This document shows, piece after piece, positions 1 through 7,489 of a stretch of 21,845 bases of DNA. Each line of letters starts with the position of its first letter. Positions within the stretch are counted from its first letter, which is position 1. The DNA comes from a virus. The stretch is from positions 1 to 21,845 of the IMG/VR virus record IMGVR_UViG_3300046742_000080; one strand, given 5' to 3'. The position numbers and the translations under genes were made by a program. The notes beneath the pieces were generated by a model, which was not told where the DNA came from, ran no database searches, and saw only the letters and a list, made by a program, of their open reading frames with translations.

Positions 1-398
1 AGATCTACAAGTCCATGAACATTCCGTTCCTGGGCAAGTTCGGTACTAACTCCAGCCTGCCTTTGGCTGGTGATTTCGTTGGCGAAACTATGGCTGCTGA
101 CACCGCTGTGTCTGGCGACAACTATGGCTCCCGTAACAACTACGGTGGTCAAGTCTTCGGCAAGTCCTGTGGTCTCATCTTCCAGAAGGAAGCCGCAGGT
201 GTTGTGGAAGCTATCGGACCTCAAGTCCAAGTGACCAGTAACGACGTGTCCGTGATGTATCAGGGCGACCTGATCGTCGGCCGTCTCGCTATGGGCGCTG
301 ACTACCTGAACCCCGCAGCTGCTGTGGAGTTCGTGGTTGACGTTGCTCCTACCGTTACCAACGGCGCTGTGGCTACCACTGGTGCTGCTGCATTCTGA
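1..398 (+). CDS. 10: Major capsid protein, C-terminal part (5' end outside window)
   Basis: This is the 3' end of an open frame that enters the window; the first full codon is at base 3 and the stop is TAA-less TGA at 396-398. About 131 residues are visible. The text (IYKSMNIPFLGKFG, then a GDFVGET stretch and an Ala/Val-rich end) resembles the C-terminal part of T7-family gp10 capsid proteins, which form the icosahedral shell. The in-frame ATG at 15 is internal, not the start. Identity rests on recalled family sequence plus position: it is followed by a terminator and then gene 11, as gene 10 is in T7. Codon use is strongly biased to GGT, CGT, GCT and AAC, as expected for a very highly expressed virion gene. 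I cannot tell whether a frameshifted minor form exists, because no slippery site is visible before this stop. Confidence 0.88.
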   Translation, partial: IYKSMNIPFLGKFGTNSSLPLAGDFVGETMAADTAVSGDNYGSRNNYGGQVFGKSCGLIFQKEAAGVVEAIGPQVQVTSNDVSVMYQGDLIVGRLAMGADYLNPAAAVEFVVDVAPTVTNGAVATTGAAAF

Positions 399-425
399 TT
401 TACCTATCTATTTATTAGATCTACG

Positions 426-451
426 GGGGACCTTCGGGTCCCCTTTTTTTT
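426..451 (+). terminator. Intrinsic terminator after the capsid gene
   Basis: A perfect 7-bp stem GGGGACC / GGTCCCC (426-432 with 437-443) closes a TTCG loop on a C-G pair, the very stable UUCG tetraloop, and is followed by eight T (444-451). It sits between genes 10 and 11, the same place as the late terminator of T7. It would limit expression of the downstream genes relative to capsid, with read-through supplying genes 11 onward. The next ATG begins only six bases after the T-tract. Confidence 0.95.
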
Positions 452-457
452 ATTCAT

Positions 458-1072
458 ATGACTACTCCCTCTACGATTTCACTCGATACCGAACTATCCG
501 CAGTTAACTCTATTCTGGGGAGTATCGGTCAGTCTCCAGTTACAAGTCTCGACTTCACTAACCCTGAGATTTCTTTCATTCATAATCTTCTTCGTGAAGT
601 TAATGTCGATATTCAGAATGAAGGCTGGTCTTTTAATACTGAATATCACGTCACCTATTCACCTGACACTAATGGTTACTTTGTCATTCCTCCTAACGTA
701 ATTAGGTTTGACGTACATGATAATCAAAACATCAAAACTACTAATGTAGTCAAACGTAACGGAAGGCTTTATGACAAGTACAACCACACCGATGTATTCA
801 CCGCAGATCTTGATCTCGACGTCGTTACCCTTTACGAGTTCAGCGATCTTCCTTCTGTCTTTCAACGCTACATTACTTACCGTGCTGCTGGCAGAGCTGC
901 TGCTCAGCTAGTTGGTAACCCTCAGCTCGTACAGCTTTTAGGTACACAGGAAGCTCAGGCACGTGCTGCCTGTATGGAATACGAATGTGATCAAGGCGAT
1001 CACACCTTTATGGGTTGGCCTGATGGCACCTCATACAACGCATATAAACCTCATCACGCACTACGTCGCTAA
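458..1072 (+). CDS. 11: Tail tubular protein A (T7 gp11-like)
   Basis: 204 residues, close to the 196 of T7 gp11. In T7 this protein forms the dodecameric ring between the portal and the nozzle. The N-terminus has the family pattern: LSAVNSILGSIGQSPV, then a helix ending in NVDIQNEGWSFN, which corresponds to the conserved 'L..vN..l..iGe.PV' and 'GW.fN' of gp11 proteins. The C-terminal half holds the Ala-rich helix YITYRAAGRAAAQLVG. There is no Shine-Dalgarno sequence; the bases before ATG are the terminator T-tract and ATTCAT. Its stop shares one base with the start of gene 12 (TAATG), so the two are probably coupled in translation. Confidence 0.93.
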   Translation: MTTPSTISLDTELSAVNSILGSIGQSPVTSLDFTNPEISFIHNLLREVNVDIQNEGWSFNTEYHVTYSPDTNGYFVIPPNVIRFDVHDNQNIKTTNVVKRNGRLYDKYNHTDVFTADLDLDVVTLYEFSDLPSVFQRYITYRAAGRAAAQLVGNPQLVQLLGTQEAQARAACMEYECDQGDHTFMGWPDGTSYNAYKPHHALRR

Positions 1073-3882
1073 TGGCAAGCATTACTCAGACTATCCCTAG
1101 TTTTACTGGTGGTATCTCACAACAACCTGATGAGCTGGTACTACCAGGGCAGGTGAAAGATCTAGTTAACGGTATCCCTGACATCACGGATGGTCTGGTA
1201 AAGCGTCCTGGCAGTAGGTTTGTCAATTCTCTGTCTGGTGCATCTACTGGTACTTGGTTTAGTTACTACCGTGACCAAAGTGAAGGTGCTTACATTGGTC
1301 AAATTCAAAGAAATGGCACAGTAAGAATCTGGGATTCATCAGGCAACGCAGTAAGTGTTAGCGGTAGTTCTAGTTCATACCTGACACACAGCAACGATGA
1401 GGACATCAAATTTTTAACTATTGCTGATACTACATTTGTCACTAACGTCACTAAAGAAGTTAAGCGTACAAATGATAAGTCTGATGACCGTGCCGTCAGT
1501 ATTGGCGATAGCAATAATAATAAATACCAAGCATTTGTTGAGCTTCGTCAACTTGCTCATGGCAGAGAGTACAGTTTCAGCGTTGCTTCTACTAATGATT
1601 CTGAAGTCAGTATTACTAACTCTGGGGAAGGAAGAGCTACTTCAATCTTTGTAGCTACGCCCAGCGGTGGCACTCCTCCTAACGGTTACGAGACTATTGC
1701 ACGTGGTAATGCTCAGACAGGTATCAACCCCAACTGCGAACATCAAGCATCTGAAATTTTTACTGTAAACAGCGGCAACGGTAGAAACCTTGTCTTCCGT
1801 CTGACCGCCACTTGTCAGGTAGCGGTGCAAGAAAACGTAGGAAGCGGTAACTCTCTAGATGGTAATGACTATGTCGGTGTTTACAACGTCACAGTAGAGC
1901 TTCTCAATGGTGGATATGGCTGGGCTCCAAATAATACAGTAACCGTACAAATGCGGAATGTGAATTACACCGTTACCGTTAAAACTATTCAGCAGATAAA
2001 CGCAAGAATAGGTTTTGGATTCTTTAGACCACAGCCATCTTCGTTTGATGCAAACGTAGATGTTTCTGCTGACAGTATTTTAAGCCAAGCTGTTAAGGGA
2101 TCTGGTACTGGAGAAATTAACCTAAATGTAGTTCAAAAAATTGGCAACGGTTTATTCCTAGCGCATAGCTCGCCTTTTACTGTTCAAACATCTAACCCAG
2201 ACTTGTGGCGGATTACTCCTACGGAGATCAATAATGCTTCGGAGCTGCCTAGGCAGTGTAAGCATGGGATGATTGTTAAAGTAATTAGTAGTGCTGACTC
2301 TGTTGACGATGATTTCTACCTTAAGTTTATAGGTAACAACAATACTGACGGTCCGGGTAGTTGGGAGGAATGTGCTGGTCCTGCTATCTACACAACGCTA
2401 GATGCAAGTACACTTCCTCAGATTATTCAACGTCAATCTAATGGTAGCTTTACTGTAGGTACATATACATGGGATACCCGTGAAGTCGGTGATAACAACA
2501 CTAATCCTTTTCCATCCTTTATCAGCGATGTAGCTAATAATGTTGGTAAAAAAATTAGTCAGACTTTCTTTCACAGAAACAGACTTGGATTCCTTTGTGA
2601 AGACAATGTCATCCTAAGCAGAGCTGGTGAGCCAGGTAACTTCTTCCAAGAATCTGCTTTGGTCATTGGTGGGTCAGATCCTATCGATATCCAAGCAAGC
2701 TCTACTCAGCCTACGCAGCTTAAATCTGCAATTGAAACCAACACTGGTCTTGTCATTTTTGCTGAGACACAGCAGTTCTTGCTGCATACTGACAGTGATT
2801 CGCTGACACCTGAGACGGGTAAGCTGTCGAATATATCTACTTATAGATACAGCCCGAAAACTGAGCCCGTTTCCCTTGGAACAACACTTGGCTTTATCGA
2901 CAGTGCTGGCGTCAACGGTCGTTTCTTTGAGGTCTTTGATATTCGTCGTGAAGGTGAACCCAACATGGTTGAACAAACCAAAGTTGCACCTAAGCTGTTG
3001 CCTCATGATTTAGATGTCATGACAAACAGCAGAGAAAATAACACTATATTTTTCTCTAAATCTGGCACTGCAGAGATCTTTGGTTATCGCTACTTCAATA
3101 CTGGAGACAAGCGTGCTCAGTCAGCTTGGTTTAAATGGACCTTGCCGCACAACATTGCACATTTGTTTGTGCTTGATGATGAGTTGTTTATCATTAGTAG
3201 CGATTACAAGTTGTTGAAGATTGCTTTGCAGAAGCTTGATACTGCTCGTGATGTTGTCGGTGATAACTTCTACGAAAATACTCTTGATGGTGGTTATTCT
3301 GTTCATCTCGATTCGTCGGTATCTCTGACAGCAGGCTCTTATGACGGTACATACACGACTGTCTCACATAGTTTTACAGGCACTGGAACCAAACTTGGTG
3401 CAGTCAACCTGTCCACTGGTGAAGTGTTTATGGAAGACGAGACACAACGGAGCGGTACTACCTACAAATTCAATGGTGATTTTGCTGGTGACACTGTTGT
3501 TGTTGGCTGGCTCTATGAGCTGAATGTCAAACTTCCTCGTATCTATGTCAAACAAAAGGCAGGTGAAATCACTACATCTGACGTCACTGCATCGTTGACC
3601 ATCCAACGTGTACATCTTCGCTTTGGTCCTGTAGGACAGATCCAAGTCAGGCTTCAACGTTTAGGTAAAGACCACATCGAAACAACGTATGAATCTACAC
3701 CTATGGATTACTACGATGCAGATGAAGCAACGTTTGTCCCTGAGAAAACTCAAACAGTCCCTGTGTATGAGCGTAATAAAAACTGTAATCTTGTATTGAA
3801 ATCACTTCACCCTGGACCTGCTCAGTTTATCTCAATGACGTGGGAGGGTGACTACACACCCATGCACCATAAGCGTGTCTAA
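1072..3882 (+). CDS. 12: Tail tubular protein B, nozzle (T7 gp12-like)
   Basis: 936 residues; T7 gp12 has 794. It is the nozzle at the tip of the short tail. The N-terminal signature MASITQTIPSFTGGISQQPD followed by GLVKRPGSRFV is diagnostic for the family (gp12 proteins start with a 'GGISQQPD..R' segment and a 'KRPG..' turn). The middle part contains FFHRNRLGFL and GSDPIDIQAS, and a long beta-rich C-terminal half, as in other gp12 proteins. The extra length is mostly in roughly residues 140-330, a Gly/Asn/Ser-rich stretch with no clear T7 counterpart that may be an extra beta domain on the nozzle. It starts inside the TAATG junction with gene 11 and ends inside the start region of gene 13. 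Confidence 0.94.
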   Translation: MASITQTIPSFTGGISQQPDELVLPGQVKDLVNGIPDITDGLVKRPGSRFVNSLSGASTGTWFSYYRDQSEGAYIGQIQRNGTVRIWDSSGNAVSVSGSSSSYLTHSNDEDIKFLTIADTTFVTNVTKEVKRTNDKSDDRAVSIGDSNNNKYQAFVELRQLAHGREYSFSVASTNDSEVSITNSGEGRATSIFVATPSGGTPPNGYETIARGNAQTGINPNCEHQASEIFTVNSGNGRNLVFRLTATCQVAVQENVGSGNSLDGNDYVGVYNVTVELLNGGYGWAPNNTVTVQMRNVNYTVTVKTIQQINARIGFGFFRPQPSSFDANVDVSADSILSQAVKGSGTGEINLNVVQKIGNGLFLAHSSPFTVQTSNPDLWRITPTEINNASELPRQCKHGMIVKVISSADSVDDDFYLKFIGNNNTDGPGSWEECAGPAIYTTLDASTLPQIIQRQSNGSFTVGTYTWDTREVGDNNTNPFPSFISDVANNVGKKISQTFFHRNRLGFLCEDNVILSRAGEPGNFFQESALVIGGSDPIDIQASSTQPTQLKSAIETNTGLVIFAETQQFLLHTDSDSLTPETGKLSNISTYRYSPKTEPVSLGTTLGFIDSAGVNGRFFEVFDIRREGEPNMVEQTKVAPKLLPHDLDVMTNSRENNTIFFSKSGTAEIFGYRYFNTGDKRAQSAWFKWTLPHNIAHLFVLDDELFIISSDYKLLKIALQKLDTARDVVGDNFYENTLDGGYSVHLDSSVSLTAGSYDGTYTTVSHSFTGTGTKLGAVNLSTGEVFMEDETQRSGTTYKFNGDFAGDTVVVGWLYELNVKLPRIYVKQKAGEITTSDVTASLTIQRVHLRFGPVGQIQVRLQRLGKDHIETTYESTPMDYYDADEATFVPEKTQTVPVYERNKNCNLVLKSLHPGPAQFISMTWEGDYTPMHHKRV

Positions 3883-4315
3883 ATACATTCATCCAATCAC
3901 AATGCAGGCTGCCTATGAGGTGGCCTGTAACCTACTTCCAGAAGACTACAAAGAGGTTGTGGAAGGTCATGGACATGACCCTAAACGCAGCCTGCCACTA
4001 GGTGCTAAGTATGGCGACTCTGTCTACTTCACAGTACCGAACGGTGACCTTGCTGGATGTGCAGGAGTAAATCCACAGGGAGCTATATGGATGCTCTGTA
4101 CTCCTGCTATACACAAATATCCAATTACATTCGCCAGAGAAGCGAAACGCTATGTAGAAGGTCGATCTGAAAAGCTTCTTTGGAACATAGTTGATAAGCG
4201 AAACACCACCCATCTAAAGCTTCTCAAATTCCTAGGTTTTAAATTCCTTCGGGAGTTTCCCCATGGACCTAACAATTTAACCTTTATAGAATTTTGCCGT
4301 GTGCGAACCCGTTAG
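3875..4315 (+). CDS. 13: Internal virion protein A, gp13-like (GNAT-like fold)
   Basis: 146 residues from a GTG at 3875 (MSKYIHPITMQAAYE...); T7 gp13 has 138. The C-terminal half WNIVDKRNTTHLKLLKFLG matches the T7 segment WNYVWVGNTSHIRFLKTIG that I recall, including the spacing of Asn-Thr-X-His. This is the shape of an acetyltransferase-like (GNAT) core, but no enzymatic role is known in phage assembly, where gp13 is needed for normal core assembly. Start choice: a second in-frame GTG at 3848 adds nine residues but sits directly on a GGGAGG run with no spacing, and the family begins close to the KYIHPIT segment. The 3875 start overlaps the gene 12 stop in GTGTCTAA. The gene 14 start overlaps its end by 17 bases. 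Confidence 0.82.
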   Translation: MSKYIHPITMQAAYEVACNLLPEDYKEVVEGHGHDPKRSLPLGAKYGDSVYFTVPNGDLAGCAGVNPQGAIWMLCTPAIHKYPITFAREAKRYVEGRSEKLLWNIVDKRNTTHLKLLKFLGFKFLREFPHGPNNLTFIEFCRVRTR

Positions 4316-4997
4316 TGCAACGTTAGGGGTTTTGGGTGCTGCATCTAGTGCTGCAGGTGCTATTGGTGCACACCAAGATGCTTCAGCCCAAGCTGCTGCT
4401 CAGAACCGCTCTATTGCTAATCGAGCCAATCAAAGAAACGCTCAGTACGAACTTGAATCTCTACAAGGCGTTGCTGAATACAATACTGCGAAACTAGATG
4501 TTGAGCGCAAACAAGATGAGGTAGGTCTGGAATTTTCTCGTGCCGCATCTGAAGAACAGCTCAGAGAAGATGATGAAATTAACCAATACTTGATGCAAGA
4601 TCAAGATCTAGCAGTCAAGTTAATGGCTGGTAGTGAAGTAGATGAAGGTGGTCGTTCACGTACACGTGGTCGAAATCTCAAGCTTGCTATTGGCAGACAA
4701 CGTGGATCTAACGTCGCTAATCTTGCTCGCGGTCGTATTGCTTCTACGATTCGACTTAATGATGCTCGACGTAGAGCTAACAAACAAAATCAAGCCTTGT
4801 ATGAGTCTGTAGCTAATCCATATCGTTCAGGTCCTGCACCTAGTCAAGATATTGAATTCGTCAAAGGTCCGTCACCATTGGGTCTTGTCGCTGGACTTGC
4901 TAGTGCTGCTGTTTCTGGCGCTTCTACATACAACCAATTTGCACCTGAATCTAAGAGGATCGGAGCGCCTAAGCCTGCGCCTAAGAAATCTAATTAA
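4299..4997 (+). CDS. 14: Internal virion protein B, gp14-like
   Basis: 232 residues (T7 gp14: 196) from a GTG that overlaps the end of gene 13. T7 gp14 is a core protein ejected into the outer membrane at infection. The start MCEPVSATLGVLGAASSAAG mirrors the T7 pattern of Met-Cys followed by a small-residue hydrophobic helix. The middle is a long charged helix rich in Ala, Gln, Glu and Arg (about residues 30-175), consistent with coiled coil. Near the C-terminus is a second Gly/Ala-rich hydrophobic stretch (LGLVAGLASAAVSGAS), then a basic Pro/Lys tail. The two hydrophobic ends fit a protein that must insert in a membrane during ejection. There is no Shine-Dalgarno sequence. Confidence 0.88.
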   Translation: MCEPVSATLGVLGAASSAAGAIGAHQDASAQAAAQNRSIANRANQRNAQYELESLQGVAEYNTAKLDVERKQDEVGLEFSRAASEEQLREDDEINQYLMQDQDLAVKLMAGSEVDEGGRSRTRGRNLKLAIGRQRGSNVANLARGRIASTIRLNDARRRANKQNQALYESVANPYRSGPAPSQDIEFVKGPSPLGLVAGLASAAVSGASTYNQFAPESKRIGAPKPAPKKSN

Positions 4998-4999
4998 CT

Positions 5000-7483
5000 A
5001 TGACATCTTCTTATCAAGGATTAGCTGGCAACCGTAGCGCTGGTGCAGACCCTACTGCTGACTTCCTGCCTGCTCAACAGCAAGCTAATCAAAAACTAAA
5101 ACAAGATATTGATCGATTTAATCAATCGGTCAATGCTAACGATGCAGCTCGTATGGAAAATGCCAAACGGGCTGGTGATACCGCTAGAGCAATAGGTGAA
5201 CTTTCTGCTACTGCAGCAAAAGTCCTTGGTGGTATCCAAGCTGAGCGTATTAAAAAGTTTCAATCTGAAGGTCAGGCGCTTGCCGCTGCAGGTATCACTG
5301 ATCAAGAAAAACTTTTAGAGGCTCAAGAGAAATACGAGGCTGAACAGAAAAGGACTCAAGAACAGCTAGATGGAGTTGCTGATAAAGCAGCAAAAGATGG
5401 CAAGCCTTTTCACGTCCTGAATGGCATCAAAAAACTGAATGCCTATCACTTGGACGAGATCCAAAAGATTCAGATTGCGGACCTTGCAACTGTAGTTACC
5501 TCAGAGTTTCCTCAGTACTACGAAGACCAAGGTGGTGCCAGTATGTCACGTGCTGATCAAATGGCACTTCCTGGTCAGTTCCTAACTGACAACTACGAAA
5601 GGTTTTCTGGCTTTAATCCTGGGTTTGTCACTAAGTATGGTCTTCCTGCTCTAAACAAGTTTAGGGATGAACAACGTCAAAAGATTGACTTTCAGTGGAC
5701 TCAGACTACAAGTGCACAGACTTCTGACCGTGCCATTAACACATTGCTTGTAGACGGAAACATTGGCAATGCTGTCAATTCTCTTTCTACCACTGTTGAC
5801 TCTAAAGGCAACGTACGTGGTCCTGCTGCAGCTTATAAGTATCTCGTAGAAACTGTCCTGCCTAAGGCAATCAAAGCAAACCTTGTCAGCGTCACTGACG
5901 TGCAAGAGATGTTTGCTAAGAGTGAAATGCCTGGCATGAATGGCAAGACCTATGGCGACCTAAAAAAGATCGACATGAATACGTTGATCGAGACGGCAGA
6001 GGCTGACATCAACAGTGACTTTAGTCGTAGGGAAACAACAAGGAATAATGCTTTCATTGCAGAAGAAGAACAGTGGATGCAAACTACTGATCTTTCTACT
6101 TTGACTAACGATGAAATTGAACAACGTCAAAACCAGTTTATCCAGACATATGGCAAACGCAGCACAAAGCTAGATCAATACAAGCTTCACTTGTCTGTTG
6201 ACGCTGTCCAGCTCAAAGAAGCTGACAAAGCAGCACAACGTCTGATCGAAAGCAACAGCTTGACGACTGAACGTCTTCTGAAAATGCCGTGGCAAATTCA
6301 GCAACAGTATGGAGCTATCGCAGCAGCTACTGACAAAGTTGCTGGTGATAACTACAAAGTTCAGGAAGAAGCAGTTAAGGATGCTGTTGAAAAGAAAGCC
6401 AGTGTCACCCCTCTTGGTTCAAGAGATCCCAGTGTTGGTGTAGTTACTTCTATTTATCAAGCCAAGTTTCACGAGAATCTCCGTCAACAGCTTGAAGCAG
6501 GTAACCCTAATGCACTTAATGATGCATTGAGCATTACTCTTCAAGACTTTAATGCTTGGTCTGCTGATTCTGCAAACTTTAGCAATAACGGTTACAACGT
6601 CTTTGCTGACGCTGCTACCGCACAAAACCTGCAAGCCAATGCACGAGTAGAGCAAGAAAGAGTTAACAGCGTTATTCGTACTTACGGCGCTCGCTCTTTA
6701 GATCAAGTGGGTCTAGTTAACTCCACTGTTCTGCGTAACGACGCTGCAAACTTTGGACAACGGGGATTCAAACATCATCCTCAGATTCAACGTATCAGCC
6801 GGATATTGCAAGTAGATCCGATTACAGCTACTAATAAAATGATTGAAGCTTACAACTTAGCTAACCAGGCGCAAGGTAATCCTATTCCTTTAATTTCTTT
6901 GTCTCCTGCTGCTGAGGCTATTAAAGATGATCTCCCTCCACAAGCTAAGGCTAAGTTCCTTAGCAACCAAGGACAGATGACACCTAATGTTTCTCTGCAG
7001 GTGATGTCGCAGCTTCCTGGTGACTACCGTCCTGAGATGGTGCCTAGTGGTTATGGCGATCTTGTCGCTAAAGCTGCTCAGCAATACGACATTCCTCCTG
7101 CCATTTTGGCTGGCTTGCTTGAGCAAGAAAGTGGTTATCTGCCTGAAGTAATTAAAGGTAAGCGGCTTAGTCGTTCTGGTGCGATCGGTATTGCTCAGTT
7201 CCTACCAGGCACTGCTGAACAAATGGGAGTTGATCCGGTTAACCCCGAGTCTGCGATCCCTGGTGCTGCTAAATACCTTCGACACCTTATGGATAATTAT
7301 GGGTTCGACCTTCGTACAGCAATCTATGCTTACAACGCTGGACCTGGAACAGTTCAACGCTACGGCGTAGGTGCTACTGAAGAAAACAAAAATTACTACC
7401 CTGGCATCATCAAAAGAGCTGCCAAGTATGGATATAAAGCTGCCTTCCGTGACCCGTCAATGATGCGTCCTGTCTTTCAATAA
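5000..7483 (+). CDS. 15: Internal virion protein C (gp15-like) with C-terminal lytic transglycosylase domain
   Basis: 827 residues; T7 gp15 has about 747. Residues 1 to about 680 are a mostly helical, Gln/Ala/Lys-rich core protein with coiled-coil-like stretches, as expected of gp15, which lines the ejection channel in the periplasm. The last 150 residues are an SLT-type (soluble lytic transglycosylase) domain: the catalytic glutamate is E710 in LLEQESGY, followed by GAIGIAQFLPGTA (from G727) and AYNAGPG (777-783), the three standard motifs. This domain cuts peptidoglycan so that the channel can pass the wall. In T7 the same activity is at the N-terminus of gp16, and the gp16 here lacks it. 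The gene follows gene 14 by two bases and precedes gene 16 by six; neither start has a Shine-Dalgarno sequence. Confidence 0.9.
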   Translation: MTSSYQGLAGNRSAGADPTADFLPAQQQANQKLKQDIDRFNQSVNANDAARMENAKRAGDTARAIGELSATAAKVLGGIQAERIKKFQSEGQALAAAGITDQEKLLEAQEKYEAEQKRTQEQLDGVADKAAKDGKPFHVLNGIKKLNAYHLDEIQKIQIADLATVVTSEFPQYYEDQGGASMSRADQMALPGQFLTDNYERFSGFNPGFVTKYGLPALNKFRDEQRQKIDFQWTQTTSAQTSDRAINTLLVDGNIGNAVNSLSTTVDSKGNVRGPAAAYKYLVETVLPKAIKANLVSVTDVQEMFAKSEMPGMNGKTYGDLKKIDMNTLIETAEADINSDFSRRETTRNNAFIAEEEQWMQTTDLSTLTNDEIEQRQNQFIQTYGKRSTKLDQYKLHLSVDAVQLKEADKAAQRLIESNSLTTERLLKMPWQIQQQYGAIAAATDKVAGDNYKVQEEAVKDAVEKKASVTPLGSRDPSVGVVTSIYQAKFHENLRQQLEAGNPNALNDALSITLQDFNAWSADSANFSNNGYNVFADAATAQNLQANARVEQERVNSVIRTYGARSLDQVGLVNSTVLRNDAANFGQRGFKHHPQIQRISRILQVDPITATNKMIEAYNLANQAQGNPIPLISLSPAAEAIKDDLPPQAKAKFLSNQGQMTPNVSLQVMSQLPGDYRPEMVPSGYGDLVAKAAQQYDIPPAILAGLLEQESGYLPEVIKGKRLSRSGAIGIAQFLPGTAEQMGVDPVNPESAIPGAAKYLRHLMDNYGFDLRTAIYAYNAGPGTVQRYGVGATEENKNYYPGIIKRAAKYGYKAAFRDPSMMRPVFQ

Positions 7484-7489
7484 CAACTA

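Noticed and set aside
1-424. AGATCTAC present at 1-8 and again at 417-424, as a possible direct repeat or attachment site
   Set aside because: Eight bases, one copy inside capsid codons and one in the intergenic gap; expected by chance, and no integrase is present.
399-425. Possible promoter in TTTACCTATCTATTTATTAGATC before the first terminator
   Set aside because: A/T-rich, but no -35/-10 pair with normal spacing and no repeat of it elsewhere in the window; a promoter directly before a terminator would also be pointless unless attenuated.
3848-3874. GTG 3848 as the gene 13 start, with GGGAGG upstream
   Set aside because: The purine run touches the GTG with no spacing, and family length fits the later GTG at 3875. 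Kept only as an alternative.
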